Part shown: positions 26,767 to 35,370 of the stretch, piece after piece
How the letters are laid out: each line of letters begins with the position of its first letter
How positions within the stretch are numbered: position 1 is the stretch's first letter
Assembly (NCBI RefSeq): GCF_002835735.1
Contig: NZ_PISD01000010.1
Coordinates: 1-64,000, forward strand
Length of the DNA stretch: 64,000 nt
Direction of reading: 5' to 3'
DNA from: Cytobacillus horneckiae
Lineage (GTDB): Bacteria; Bacillota; Bacilli; Bacillales; Cytobacillaceae
The notes under the pieces: generated by a model
The model's database searches: none
Seen by the model: the letters and a program-made list of their open reading frames with translations, nothing else
Told to the model about the DNA's origin: nothing
Program-made: the position numbers and the translations under genes

Positions 26767-26772
26767 AGTCAT

Positions 26773-26948
26773 AATCAAACAAAAAGGAGGGCAGCTAAAT
26801 AATCATTCGCTAAAAAAATGAACCATAAGAAACTTAAAAGGTTGGTGATTCATGAGTAAGAGCGAGTCAAAGGCAGTCCTCAGGAAAAAAAATAGTTCTT
26901 AAAATACTTAAAAGGAAACGACTCCAATGCCACCTGGAGTCGTTTTTG
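26773..26948 (+). ncRNA. Predicted short transcript (small RNA or small-ORF mRNA)
   Basis: The interval between the sigma-A promoter and an intrinsic terminator defines a transcript of about 175 bases opposite in direction to both neighbours. It starts near AAAAAGGAGGG (26781-26791), a very strong ribosome site with no ATG at the right distance. A 16-codon frame at 26852-26902 (MSKSESKAVLRKKNSS) follows a weaker AGGTTGGTG site. It could be a regulatory RNA or encode a tiny basic peptide. Confidence 0.45.
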
Positions 26949-26950
26949 AT
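26917..26950 (+). terminator. Terminator of the short transcript
   Basis: AACGACTCCA and TGGAGTCGTT form a 10-bp stem with an 8-base loop followed by TTTTGAT. It also lies just beyond the chaA stop on the minus strand. Confidence 0.8.
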
Positions 26951-26952
26951 CG

Positions 26953-28020
26953 TTATAAAAGATAAAAACCAATCCCGATAATGAAATAAGCTGCGAGCAA
27001 AATCCCGCCCTCAAACCAATTCGATTCACCATCATTAGATATCACAACCATTAATAACACAGCGGACACCATTGTCACTAACTCTGGGATTGTAAAAACC
27101 AATGGCATTGAAACCGGAAATAGTAAAGAGATTAATACGAGAAGAGGTGCAACAAACATTGCAACCTGCAATGTGGAACCAATAGCAATTTCTACCGCCA
27201 CATCCATTTTGTTTTTAACAGCCATGATGATAGCGGATGCATGTTCCGCAGCATTGCCGACAATCGCAACGATGATGACTCCGATAAACAATTCTGACCA
27301 GCCAAATGCCTCTCCCACTTCTTCAAAAGTATGAACGAGATTTTCTGACACATAAGCAACTGCTAAAGTTGCCAAGCCTAACACTGTAATAGCCTTCCAT
27401 TTCCCCCATTCCGGGACTTCCTCCTCGTCGCTTTCAACACTTTCTTTTTGCGATTGATAAACTCCTCGATGTGTCACAAGCTTGAAAAATAATGCAGCTA
27501 AATACAATATGATAAGAATAATTCCTATACCAATACTAAAAACCATGGTCTTTTCTTCCGTCAAAGACATGGAGAAAATCTCGGGTATGACAAAGGCAAC
27601 AATGACAGCAAAAATAAGCAAGCCTGAATTATGACGGGCGTCAAAAATATTAAATGATTGCCGCTTAAACTTTAAGCCACCCAAAAAGAATGACAAGCCC
27701 GCAACGAGCAGCAGATTTCCTAATACTGATCCAGTGAGAGAAGCTAAAACGACCGAAATTAACCCCTCTTTCAATGCAAAAATAGCAATGATCAGTTCAA
27801 CCGCATTACCGAATGTGGCATTAAGAAGGCCGCCGATTCTTGGCCCTGCAACAATGCTTAAGCTTTCTGTTGCCCTCCCCATATAGCTTGCTAACGCAAT
27901 GATTGTCACACAATATATGATAAAAAGTATCGTGCTTCGCCAATGAAAAATTGTGCCTATAATGGATAGTGGAAGACCCACTGCTACAAGCCCAAAGAAA
28001 GCCTTATTCAACCTCACCAC
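26953..28020 (-). CDS. chaA: Calcium/proton antiporter, CaCA family CAX/ChaA type (YfkE)
   Basis: 355 residues with about 11 membrane segments. The two conserved alpha repeats are FGNAVELIIAIFALKEG (about 70) and VGNAAEHASAIIMAVKNKMD (about 250), which hold the acidic residues for calcium. An acidic cytosolic loop ESVESDEEEVPEWGKW separates the halves. It exports calcium in exchange for protons. Its B. subtilis counterpart yfkE (ChaA) occupies the same position. ATG-like start is GTG or ATG within MVRLNKAFFG. Confidence 0.93.
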   Translation of the reverse strand: MVRLNKAFFGLVAVGLPLSIIGTIFHWRSTILFIIYCVTIIALASYMGRATESLSIVAGPRIGGLLNATFGNAVELIIAIFALKEGLISVVLASLTGSVLGNLLLVAGLSFFLGGLKFKRQSFNIFDARHNSGLLIFAVIVAFVIPEIFSMSLTEEKTMVFSIGIGIILIILYLAALFFKLVTHRGVYQSQKESVESDEEEVPEWGKWKAITVLGLATLAVAYVSENLVHTFEEVGEAFGWSELFIGVIIVAIVGNAAEHASAIIMAVKNKMDVAVEIAIGSTLQVAMFVAPLLVLISLLFPVSMPLVFTIPELVTMVSAVLLMVVISNDGESNWFEGGILLAAYFIIGIGFYLL

Positions 28021-28132
28021 TCCTCATTTATACTCTTCCATATCATCATGAGTTTGTTGACACTTATTATTCCAGCTATTAATAATAAAAATTTCCCTTG
28101 CCAAACCACAAAGGCTAGAGGTAACATTTTCT

Positions 28133-29338
28133 ATGAATCACATTTATTTAATACATCCTGAGGTAAAGAAAATGAATAAAGAAAACTTAAGATTTTGGAT
28201 ACTTGTCAGCATCGTGGCTATATCAGGCTTCAGCCAAGGGATGCTGCTTCCGCTTATTGCCATTATTTTTGAAAATGATGGCATCTCTTCAAGTCTAAAT
28301 GGTTTAAATGCAACCGGCTTATATATTGGCATCTTGCTTGTTTCTCCTTTTATGGAGTATCCACTGCGGAAATATGGGTATAAGCCGATCATTATTCTTG
28401 GCGGACTATTAGTCGTTGTATCTCTGTTGTTATTTCCACTCTGGAAAACATTTTGGTTCTGGTTTCTATTGCGATTGCTTATAGGGATCGGTGACCATGC
28501 CTTGCATTTTGCAACGCAAACATGGATAACATCCTTTTCCCCGCTCAGTAAGCGAGGTAGAAATATATCGTTGTATGGGTTGTTTTTTGGCCTTGGTTTT
28601 GCAGCTGGTCCTTTAATGGCACCGCTTGTAAAAATAAATGAGGCGCTGCCTTTTATCATCTCTTCACTATTATGTTTAATCGCCTGGCTGTTTTTATTCA
28701 CCTTAAAAAATGATTATCCTGAACAAACGGTTGCCGTCAATTCTTTGAAAGAAACGTTCAAACGGTTTAAAGAAGCTTCAAAATATGCCTGGGTCGCTTT
28801 TATACCTCCGTTAGGTTACGGTTTTTTGGAAGCATCCCTAAATGGCAGCTTTCCTATATATGGCATGCGCATCGGCTTGAATGTTTCGAGTGTTTCATTG
28901 TTGTTGACGTCCTTCGCTGTAGGCGCCATCGTATTTCAGCTGCCTCTTGGAATACTAAGTGATAAATTCGGCAGACGGAAAATCCTGATGATTATTTTAT
29001 TCATTGGCTTCACTTTATTTGGTGCAGCAAGTTTCCTTGAGGAATCAGTTATACTTTTAGCCGTCACATTGTTTATCGCAGGTATGGCTGTTGGATCAAC
29101 GTTTTCCCTCGGAATTAGCTATATGACCGATCTTGTTCCAAAAAACCTGCTTCCTACCGGCAATTTACTTTGCGGTGTTGCTTTTAGTGTAGGAAGCTTA
29201 ATCGGGCCTTATGCAGGTGGTTTGTTTATTCAGTTTTTTGAATCACTCAGCTTTTTCACGTTCATTAGCTTGATGATGCTACTCATTTTCCTTGTCATTA
29301 CTCTATTTGGAAAACAGAAGGAAATCATGCGTGCTTGA
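28133..29338 (+). CDS. yfkF: MFS transporter YfkF
   Basis: 401 residues with about 12 membrane segments and the MFS signature GILSDKFGRRKILMI (about 275) between segments 8 and 9. It is probably an efflux pump; the substrate is unknown. Two starts are possible: ATG 28133, eleven bases after GAGG, or ATG 28172 (MNKENLRFW), nine bases after another GAGG. The second better fits a normal MFS N-terminus. Location next to chaA matches B. subtilis. Confidence 0.88.
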   Translation: MNHIYLIHPEVKKMNKENLRFWILVSIVAISGFSQGMLLPLIAIIFENDGISSSLNGLNATGLYIGILLVSPFMEYPLRKYGYKPIIILGGLLVVVSLLLFPLWKTFWFWFLLRLLIGIGDHALHFATQTWITSFSPLSKRGRNISLYGLFFGLGFAAGPLMAPLVKINEALPFIISSLLCLIAWLFLFTLKNDYPEQTVAVNSLKETFKRFKEASKYAWVAFIPPLGYGFLEASLNGSFPIYGMRIGLNVSSVSLLLTSFAVGAIVFQLPLGILSDKFGRRKILMIILFIGFTLFGAASFLEESVILLAVTLFIAGMAVGSTFSLGISYMTDLVPKNLLPTGNLLCGVAFSVGSLIGPYAGGLFIQFFESLSFFTFISLMMLLIFLVITLFGKQKEIMRA

Positions 29339-29427
29339 AAAATCTATCGAAAAAAATAATTATCCTTTTCAAGTGAAGCTTCATATTGTAAAATATAAGA
29401 AATAAATAATTTTCCTATGAGATTTTT

Positions 29428-29455
29428 GCTGTCACCTTAATGGTGGCAGCTTTCG
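29428..29455 (+). terminator. Terminator of yfkF
   Basis: GCTGTCACC and GGTGGCAGC make a 9-bp stem with a 5-base loop; the downstream run (TTTCGTCGTTT) is only partly T. Confidence 0.55.
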
Positions 29456-29514
29456 TCGTTTAATGGGGGTATTGATGTTGATTATTCTTCTCAATGAGAA
29501 TGGAGGAAAGATAA

Positions 29515-31437
29515 ATGGAAACCGAAATAAAACCTATGTTGAAGCAAAACAAGCAATCATCCAATGATATTCTCGAATCAATAAAGCCGCATGCAGAATT
29601 GATTGCAGCTCTATTTTGCGGGGTCTTGATTTTGACAGGCTGGCTGCTTGATCGCAATGATTTAAGTACTTTATCTGTTATTACGTATATGCTCGCCTTT
29701 ATTATCGGAGGTTATGCGAAAGCTAAAGAAGGCATGGAAGAAACATTCGCTAATAAAGAATTGAATGTGGAAATGTTAATGATATTTGCCGCGATTGGTT
29801 CTGCTATCATCGGATATTGGACAGAAGGTGCAATCTTAATTTTTATATTCGCATTAAGCGGAGCGCTAGAAACTTATACGATGAATAAAAGCAATAAAGA
29901 AATTTCTGCTCTTATGGACTTACAGCCAGAAGAAGCATTGTTAATCAATCATGGCATGGAAGAAAAAATCCATGTATCTAAATTGTCGATTGGAGATTTA
30001 ATATTAGTTAAGCCTGGAGAAAGGGTCCCATCGGATGGGAAAATCATTCGCGGCCAGTCAACTCTAGATGAAGCTGCGATTACAGGCGAATCCATCCCGA
30101 TTTCAAAAGGAACAAACGATGAAGTTTTTGCAGGCACGGTCAATTTAAATGGCGCGCTTACGGTTGAGATTACAAAACACAATCATGAAACTCTTTTTCA
30201 AAAGATTATCCAATTGGTTCAGACAGCACAAAGCGAGAAATCGCCAAGCCAGCTGTTCATTGAAAAATTCGAAGGAAAGTATGTAAAAATTGTGCTTATC
30301 ACTGTAGCAATTATGATGGTCCTTCCCCACTTTCTGTTAGGATGGAGCTGGAATGAAACATTCTATAGAGCAATGATACTACTTGTGGTCGCTTCTCCGT
30401 GTGCATTAGTCGCTTCCATTATGCCAGCAACCTTATCAGCGATTTCAAATGGAGCGAGAAAAGGGATTCTTTTCAAAGGCGGCGTTCATCTTGAAAATTT
30501 AAGCCACTTAAAAGCAATTGCCTTTGATAAGACTGGGACATTAACAAAAGGAAAGCCGGAAGTAACAGATTTCATTACTAAGCCAGGCATGGACGCTGAT
30601 GAAATATTACTAAAGACCGCTTCTATCGAAAATCAATCGGCACACCCGCTCGCTACTGCATTAGTTAATTACACAAAAAAGCGATTAAATCAAACTCTGC
30701 TGCAGCCTGAAGAACTTCGGGATGTATCTGGCTGGGGTGTTGAAGCTGTTCTTGGCAGCGAAAATTGGAAGATAGGCAAAACAGCCTTTTTCGATCAATC
30801 AGAAATTGCTGCATTTGCTAATGGTTTAGAAATTCAGCTTGCAAATGAAGGGAAAACGATTGTTTTTATTCAAAGAAATAAGGAGATCGTTGGCATGGTC
30901 GCTTTTAAAGATATTGTTCGAAGCGAAACAAAAGCCGCCATTAAACAGCTCCAAGATCAAGGAATTTATACGATTATGCTTACAGGTGACAGCCAAGCGA
31001 CGGCTTCTGCAATAGCCGCTGAAAGTAAAGTTGACCAATACATCGCTGAATGTCTGCCGGAGGAAAAAGTCAATCATGTTAAATCTTTAAGAGATAATTA
31101 TGACAATGTGGCAATGGTAGGTGATGGAATTAATGACGCACCAGCCTTAGCAACTGCAAATGTTGGAATCGCTATGGGAGAAGGAACTGATGTTGCACTT
31201 GAAACTGCTGATGTCGTCCTTATGAAAAATGATTTGCCAAAAATCGCTGAAGCGATTGAGCTATCACGCAGAATGAACAAAATCATTAAACAAAATGTTA
31301 TTTTTTCGATTACAGTGATTATGTTCCTGATTGCATCAAACTTTTTGCAGGTGCTAGATCTCCCATATGGAGTGATTGGACATGAAGGTTCAACAATCTT
31401 AGTTATATTAAATAGTTTAAGGTTGCTGAAGAGCTAA
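29515..31437 (+). CDS. Heavy-metal P1B-type ATPase (ZosA/PfeT-like)
   Basis: 640 residues, no N-terminal metal-binding HMA domain. The actuator loop has TGES in DEAAITGESIPI (about 190). The membrane metal motif is SPC (ASPCALVAS, about 295) rather than CPC. The phosphorylated Asp is in FDKTGTLTKG (about 340), the nucleotide pocket includes SAHPLA (HP motif), and the hinge is VGDGINDAPAL. SPC pumps without HMA domains include B. subtilis ZosA/PfeT, which exports ferrous iron or handles zinc under PerR. A 13-base palindrome TTCTCAATGAGAA lies right before GGAGG, but no clear PerR box is seen. It interrupts the B. subtilis yfkF-yfkH order. Confidence 0.9.
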   Translation: METEIKPMLKQNKQSSNDILESIKPHAELIAALFCGVLILTGWLLDRNDLSTLSVITYMLAFIIGGYAKAKEGMEETFANKELNVEMLMIFAAIGSAIIGYWTEGAILIFIFALSGALETYTMNKSNKEISALMDLQPEEALLINHGMEEKIHVSKLSIGDLILVKPGERVPSDGKIIRGQSTLDEAAITGESIPISKGTNDEVFAGTVNLNGALTVEITKHNHETLFQKIIQLVQTAQSEKSPSQLFIEKFEGKYVKIVLITVAIMMVLPHFLLGWSWNETFYRAMILLVVASPCALVASIMPATLSAISNGARKGILFKGGVHLENLSHLKAIAFDKTGTLTKGKPEVTDFITKPGMDADEILLKTASIENQSAHPLATALVNYTKKRLNQTLLQPEELRDVSGWGVEAVLGSENWKIGKTAFFDQSEIAAFANGLEIQLANEGKTIVFIQRNKEIVGMVAFKDIVRSETKAAIKQLQDQGIYTIMLTGDSQATASAIAAESKVDQYIAECLPEEKVNHVKSLRDNYDNVAMVGDGINDAPALATANVGIAMGEGTDVALETADVVLMKNDLPKIAEAIELSRRMNKIIKQNVIFSITVIMFLIASNFLQVLDLPYGVIGHEGSTILVILNSLRLLKS

Positions 31438-31459
31438 CGACGGGACATTTTCTTCTAAA

Positions 31460-31504
31460 AAAAAGCGGTAGAAGTCACATCACCATGACTTCTACCGCTT
31501 TTAA
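31460..31504. terminator. Bidirectional terminator after P-type ATPase
   Basis: AAAAGCGGTAGAAGTCA and TGACTTCTACCGCTTTT are perfect complements with an 8-base loop. It serves the ATPase on one side and the small minus-strand gene on the other. Confidence 0.9.
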
Positions 31505-31506
31505 TT

Positions 31507-31602
31507 TTAATGATAACCGTTTTGTCCGTTTGCTGATCCTGAAGTTTTCTGTTTAGGCTTATTCTTGCCTTTTTGCTTTGTTCCGCCATCTTTTTTTGTC
31601 AT
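31507..31602 (-). CDS. Small basic Lys/Gly-rich protein (31 residues)
   Basis: ATG at 31602 follows GGGGGAATT. The product begins MTKKDGGTKQKGKNKPKQ and ends NGQNGYH. It is highly basic, hydrophilic and disordered, reminiscent in size and composition of minor small acid-soluble spore proteins such as SspP/SspL types, but no specific family can be claimed. It lies between convergent terminator and yfkH on the same strand as yfkH. Confidence 0.55.
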   Translation of the reverse strand: MTKKDGGTKQKGKNKPKQKTSGSANGQNGYH

Positions 31603-31680
31603 GATAATTCCCCCTGCAATCATATTGTGTTGCAATAATAGTGTATGTCGTTTATGAATGCATTAATAAGGTAAGTTCTG

Positions 31681-32505
31681 CTAAGCGGCCTGTCCCGTTC
31701 TCCTTTTGCTCATCATTGCGTTAATCTCTCCGCCTATCATAATAATAATTGCGGACATATAAAACCAAATCATTAAAATGATAATTGCGCCAATGCTTCC
31801 ATAAGTTGCTGAGTAGTTGCCAAAGTTGCTGACATAATAAGAAAAAGCATACGATGCAGCAATCCATCCGACAGTAGCAAAAATAGACCCAGGCAGGACG
31901 CTTACCTTAGTTAGCTTCTTATTTGGTGCAAACCAGTACAAGCCAGAAAATATTATAAAAATAATCATTGGACTAGCTAGCCAACGAAGCATATTCCAAA
32001 GTGTAAGAAACTCGTCTGACAATCCTAAAACATTAGAAAAGAAAAGGCCAATCTGCTTGCCAAAAACGGGCAGCAGTAAAGCGACAACAAAGACAAAAAT
32101 CATGGAAATGGTCAATAAAATGGCTACGCCTCTAGCGATTAGAAAAGAACGGCTTTCAGGCACATCATAGGCGCGATTGAACGCTCTTACAATCGCATTT
32201 ATACCATTTGAAGCAGACCATAAGGTGGCAATAATACCAAAGGATAATAAAGTTCCGTTTCTTCTAGACAACTCACTAATACTATTCTCTATTAAATTCA
32301 TCGACTCTTCAGGTGCAAAATCGCGGACAATACTAAAAATATCCTCCTGTGTAAACGGTAAATAAGGCAGGACAGCAATTAATACGATTAAAAGCGGGAA
32401 AAGTGAAAGTAGAAAGAAATAAGCCAGCTGAGCTGCAATTCCAAATACATCATCTCTTTGAACTCTTTCCCAGAGTTCTTTTCCAACTGCAACAGCTTTT
32501 TCCAT
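31681..32505 (-). CDS. yfkH: YihY/BrkB family membrane protein (YfkH)
   Basis: 274 residues with about six membrane segments. The family pattern is clear: FGIAAQLAYFFLLSLFPLLI (about 20), LWSASNGINAIVRAFNRAYD (about 95), and the last segments with YGSIGAIIILMIWFYMSA (about 235). The family was once called ribonuclease BN, but that activity does not belong to it; the function is unknown. It matches B. subtilis yfkH in position. ATG follows GGGGG and the gene starts 18 bases after the YtxH gene, so they are likely one transcript. Confidence 0.9.
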   Translation of the reverse strand: MEKAVAVGKELWERVQRDDVFGIAAQLAYFFLLSLFPLLIVLIAVLPYLPFTQEDIFSIVRDFAPEESMNLIENSISELSRRNGTLLSFGIIATLWSASNGINAIVRAFNRAYDVPESRSFLIARGVAILLTISMIFVFVVALLLPVFGKQIGLFFSNVLGLSDEFLTLWNMLRWLASPMIIFIIFSGLYWFAPNKKLTKVSVLPGSIFATVGWIAASYAFSYYVSNFGNYSATYGSIGAIIILMIWFYMSAIIIMIGGEINAMMSKRRTGQAA

Positions 32506-32523
32506 TGTCCACCCCCATTAAGA

Positions 32524-32874
32524 CTATTTTTCAGGTATGATATCTTCGTTATACTCTGTTCTTTCTTCAATTCTTGAATCTTTTTGATAAAATGCTTCCT
32601 TTGTATTCATTGCTGCATCTTTTAATTCTTCAACTGTATTTGTAATAAAAGCCACATCCTCACCTACTTGTTCAGCGGCAATTTTTATTCTTGTTGAAAC
32701 ACCCTTCACCTGCTCGATTGCTTCGTCAGGATGGTTTATGTAATATTTCACACTGCCAGTAGTTTGCTTGCATTTTTCTATTGCTGTCTCCCTTGTACTG
32801 CGATCTAGCATACTTAATGCTCCACCAGCAAGTGCACCAAATAATACACCTTTCCAAAATAATGATTTCCCCAT
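32524..32874 (-). CDS. YtxH domain-containing protein
   Basis: About 116 residues from ATG 32874 (eight bases after AAGGAG). A short Gly/Ala-rich hydrophobic segment (FWKGVLFGALAGGALSML) is followed by a long helix, the YtxH-type layout of general stress proteins anchored to the membrane by one N-terminal segment. The tail is charged. It precedes yfkH in an apparent operon and corresponds in position to B. subtilis yfkI. Function unknown. Confidence 0.75.
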   Translation of the reverse strand: MGKSLFWKGVLFGALAGGALSMLDRSTRETAIEKCKQTTGSVKYYINHPDEAIEQVKGVSTRIKIAAEQVGEDVAFITNTVEELKDAAMNTKEAFYQKDSRIEERTEYNEDIIPEK

Positions 32875-33066
32875 GCTCAAAACTCCTTTTTATCATTCTT
32901 ATTTTGATAGTTTGAAAAAACGCTTCTTCTTCATTTTCTGCTATTTTTGCCTGTTCATGCAAGCAATATCAACATTCAGATGATAAATGTTCGAATTTCC
33001 TGTTGACATTTATATGCTTACATGGAAAGATGAAAATACTTATGATGCTTGGGGAGGAAACACTAC

Positions 33067-33294
33067 ATGAATTTATCACAAAAATCGAACGAAAATGTGG
33101 AGTATATGGTCGAAAAAATCAAAGAGAAATTAAAGGTACTGAACTTTGGCGCAATTAAACCTACGCATTTTGATGAAGAAATGTATGAAGAACTTAGAGA
33201 CATCTACGATTTAGTAATGAAAAAGAACTCTTTTAGCCCCAACGAAATGCAAGCAATTGCAGAAGAGTTAGGAAATCTGAGAAAGAATAAATAA
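33067..33294 (+). CDS. yfkK: DUF1128 family protein (YfkK)
   Basis: 75 residues from ATG 33067 behind GGGGAGG. The family pattern is [20 protein letters not shown] followed by [18 protein letters not shown] and a C-terminal helix. It is a soluble helical protein of unknown function conserved in Bacilli. It converges with map and shares a terminator. Gene order matches B. subtilis. Confidence 0.88.
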   Translation: MNLSQKSNENVEYMVEKIKEKLKVLNFGAIKPTHFDEEMYEELRDIYDLVMKKNSFSPNEMQAIAEELGNLRKNK

Positions 33295-33298
33295 GGAT

Positions 33299-33336
33299 AG
33301 CAAACGCAGCCAGATAATGGCTGCATTGCTTTTTTA
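33299..33336. terminator. Terminator between yfkK and map
   Basis: GCAGCCA and TGGCTGC with flanking pairing (GCAAAC/TTGC) make a stem followed by TTTTTT on the plus strand. Confidence 0.75.
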
Positions 33337-34083
33337 ATCCTGGTTTGTAAGAATAATCGGACCTTCTCTTGTTAAAGCGATTGTATGTTCATACTGTGCA
33401 GACAATGAGCTGTCAGCCGTTCTTGCAGTCCAGCCGTTTTCATCCATCTTCATATGGTATTGCCCCATATTGACCATCGGCTCAATTGTAAAGACCATCC
33501 CTTCTTTTAACCTTGCCCCTTTACCTGGCAAACCAAAATGTGGAATATCCGGCTTCTCGTGAATCACAGCACCTATACCATGGCCAATAAAATCACGCAC
33601 GACAGAAAACCCTTCACTCTCAACATACGTTTGAATCGCATGACCAATATCACCAATCCGATTCCCTGCCTTCACCTGCTCAATTCCTTTATAAAGAGCC
33701 TCTTTCGTCACACTTAATAGCTGCTTAATGTCGTCAGGCACTTCCCCAACTGCGTATGTCCATGCAGAATCTGCTAGTGCACCGTTGTATTTAACTACCA
33801 TATCAATCGTGACAATATCACCTTGAGACAACGGTTCCTTTCTTGGGAATCCGTGGCAGATTTCATCATTTACACTTGCGCAAGTAGCATATTTATATCC
33901 GCGATACCCTTTTTGCTCTGGTGTTGCACCATGTTTTTTTAAAAAGCCGTCAACAAACTCTTCAATTTCCCAAGTTGTTACACCGGGTTTCATTCTTTTA
34001 GCAATTTCCTTATGACAAGCTGCAAGAATTTTTCCAGCTTCCGCCATTTTTTCAATTTCCCTTGATGATTTTAATACAATCAT
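33334..34083 (-). CDS. map: Methionine aminopeptidase, type I
   Basis: 249 residues from ATG 34083 (after GAAGGAAGG). The pita-bread fold carries the five metal ligands: Asp in GDIVTIDMVVKYNGALADSA (two Asp), His in GHGIGAVIHEKP, Glu in TIEPM and the last Glu in SLSAQYEHT. It removes the initiator Met from nascent proteins. Bacilli often have a second copy besides the ribosomal-operon map; this location resembles B. subtilis yflG. It has no SEC-C or zinc-finger extension. Confidence 0.93.
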   Translation of the reverse strand: MIVLKSSREIEKMAEAGKILAACHKEIAKRMKPGVTTWEIEEFVDGFLKKHGATPEQKGYRGYKYATCASVNDEICHGFPRKEPLSQGDIVTIDMVVKYNGALADSAWTYAVGEVPDDIKQLLSVTKEALYKGIEQVKAGNRIGDIGHAIQTYVESEGFSVVRDFIGHGIGAVIHEKPDIPHFGLPGKGARLKEGMVFTIEPMVNMGQYHMKMDENGWTARTADSSLSAQYEHTIALTREGPIILTNQD

Positions 34084-34209
34084 ATATAGACCTTCCTTCA
34101 ACAATATATACTATAGATTATTATATACTTCTATTTTATATTATCGTTGGAAGGAAGGTTTTTCAAAAAAGTTATTTTCATTCGCAAAAATTTAAAATCA
34201 CACTTCAAA

Positions 34210-34728
34210 TTATGATGATAGTAATTTTAATGACTCTCTTATGAAGGCAGGTAAGTCATCTGGGGTCCTGCTCGTTACGAGTTGATTTTGGCATACGACC
34301 ACTTCTTCATCATGCAAATTAGCACCTGCATATTCCATATCAACGTGAATGGACTTGTACCCCGTCGCATCGCGTCCCTCTAGTGTTTTAGCGGTGATAA
34401 GTAGCTGCGGTCCATGACAAATGGCGAATACTGGCTTTTTAGCTTCCATCATTTCTTTCGTAAATAGAACAAAGCGTTCATCTGCGCGAAGAATATCAGG
34501 CGAGAATCCTCCCGGAATAAATAAAGCATCGTAGTCAGCAGCTTTCACTTCGTCTATGCCTTTATCTATTTGCACTTTATCATTTCCTTGTTTCCCTTGA
34601 ACAGATTTTCCAGATTCTTTTTCAATCGCTACCACTTCATGTCCTGCTTCCTTAAATTTATTAGCAGGATCCGTGTATTCAGAGTCCTCAAACATATTTG
34701 TAATTAAGCATGCAACTTTTTTACCCAA
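34210..34728 (-). CDS. yfkM: DJ-1/PfpI family protein, general stress protein YfkM
   Basis: 172 residues. The class I glutamine-amidotransferase-like fold has DYDALFIPGGFSPD (about 65) and the nucleophile Cys in PVFAICHGPQLL (about 104) with His next to it. Related proteins act as proteases, deglycases or chaperones; for YfkM a general-stress role is reported in B. subtilis. ATG follows GAGGAGTG. It is the last gene of the conserved yfk block here. Confidence 0.92.
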   Translation of the reverse strand: MGKKVACLITNMFEDSEYTDPANKFKEAGHEVVAIEKESGKSVQGKQGNDKVQIDKGIDEVKAADYDALFIPGGFSPDILRADERFVLFTKEMMEAKKPVFAICHGPQLLITAKTLEGRDATGYKSIHVDMEYAGANLHDEEVVVCQNQLVTSRTPDDLPAFIRESLKLLSS

Positions 34729-35002
34729 TGGTAGTCACTCCTCTTTCGATAATTAATATTTCTATAGTAGAAGATTTCCCTAAAAAAAAATCTTAAAACC
34801 TTTAATAAGTTTTTTCCGATTAATAGAACTTCATGTAAAATCGATATATAATAAAAATAGTTAATATAGTATCGTCATTCCAGCGGCAAAAAAATTTATT
34901 ACAATTAAGATACTAAGAGATTACATTTATTCTACAGCAGATGATAATAAGCCTTTTTTTGATATGATATTGTTACCAACAATGATAGGTAGGGTGAAAA
35001 AA

Positions 35003-35326
35003 ATGATCGGTAATCGAGTAAAAAAACTTAGACAAGAGAAGAAGATGTCTCTATCAGAACTTGCTGAACAGGCTGGCGTCGCTAAGTCTTATTTAAGTTC
35101 TTTAGAGAGAAACCTGCAAACAAACCCTTCCATACAATTCCTAGAAAAAATTGCTGGTGTGTTAAACGTTCCAGTCGATCATCTAATTCATGAACAAATT
35201 AATAAAGATGATTTGGATGCTGAGTGGATCAATATTGTAAAAGAAGCAATGGAATCGGGTGTATCAAAACAGGAGTTTAAGGAATTTTTAGACTTCAATA
35301 AATGGAAAGTAAAGAATAACAAGTAA
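35003..35326 (+). CDS. sinR: SinR-type transcriptional repressor
   Basis: 107 residues from ATG 35003. The HTH_3 domain (residues 1-62) contains KKMSLSELAEQAGVAKSYLS and SLERN. The C-terminal domain LDAEWINIVKEAMESGVSKQ with EFLDFNKWK is the SinI/SinR dimerisation module. SinR represses matrix and biofilm genes and is held off by SinI. Upstream codons to 34964 are not needed; GGGTGA precedes the ATG. A convergent sinI gene lies 44 bases downstream, an order different from the B. subtilis sinI-sinR operon, so this may be a SinR paralogue. Confidence 0.9.
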   Translation: MIGNRVKKLRQEKKMSLSELAEQAGVAKSYLSSLERNLQTNPSIQFLEKIAGVLNVPVDHLIHEQINKDDLDAEWINIVKEAMESGVSKQEFKEFLDFNKWKVKNNK

Positions 35327-35327
35327 A

Positions 35328-35370
35328 AAAAACCCTTACATCCATTTCAAATGGGCATAAGGGTTTTTTC
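35328..35370. terminator. Shared terminator of sinR and sinI
   Basis: AAAAAACCCTTA and TAAGGGTTTTTT form a perfect 12-bp stem with an inner CCATTTCAAATGG hairpin. It ends both convergent genes. Confidence 0.85.

Noticed and set aside
29470-29514. PerR box before the P-type ATPase
   Set aside because: The palindrome TTCTCAATGAGAA does not match TTATAATNATTATAA, so PerR control cannot be supported.
34062-34244. 60-codon frame upstream of map
   Set aside because: Hydrophobic and Ile-rich with no start signal; it overlaps the start of map and the end of yfkM on the other strand.
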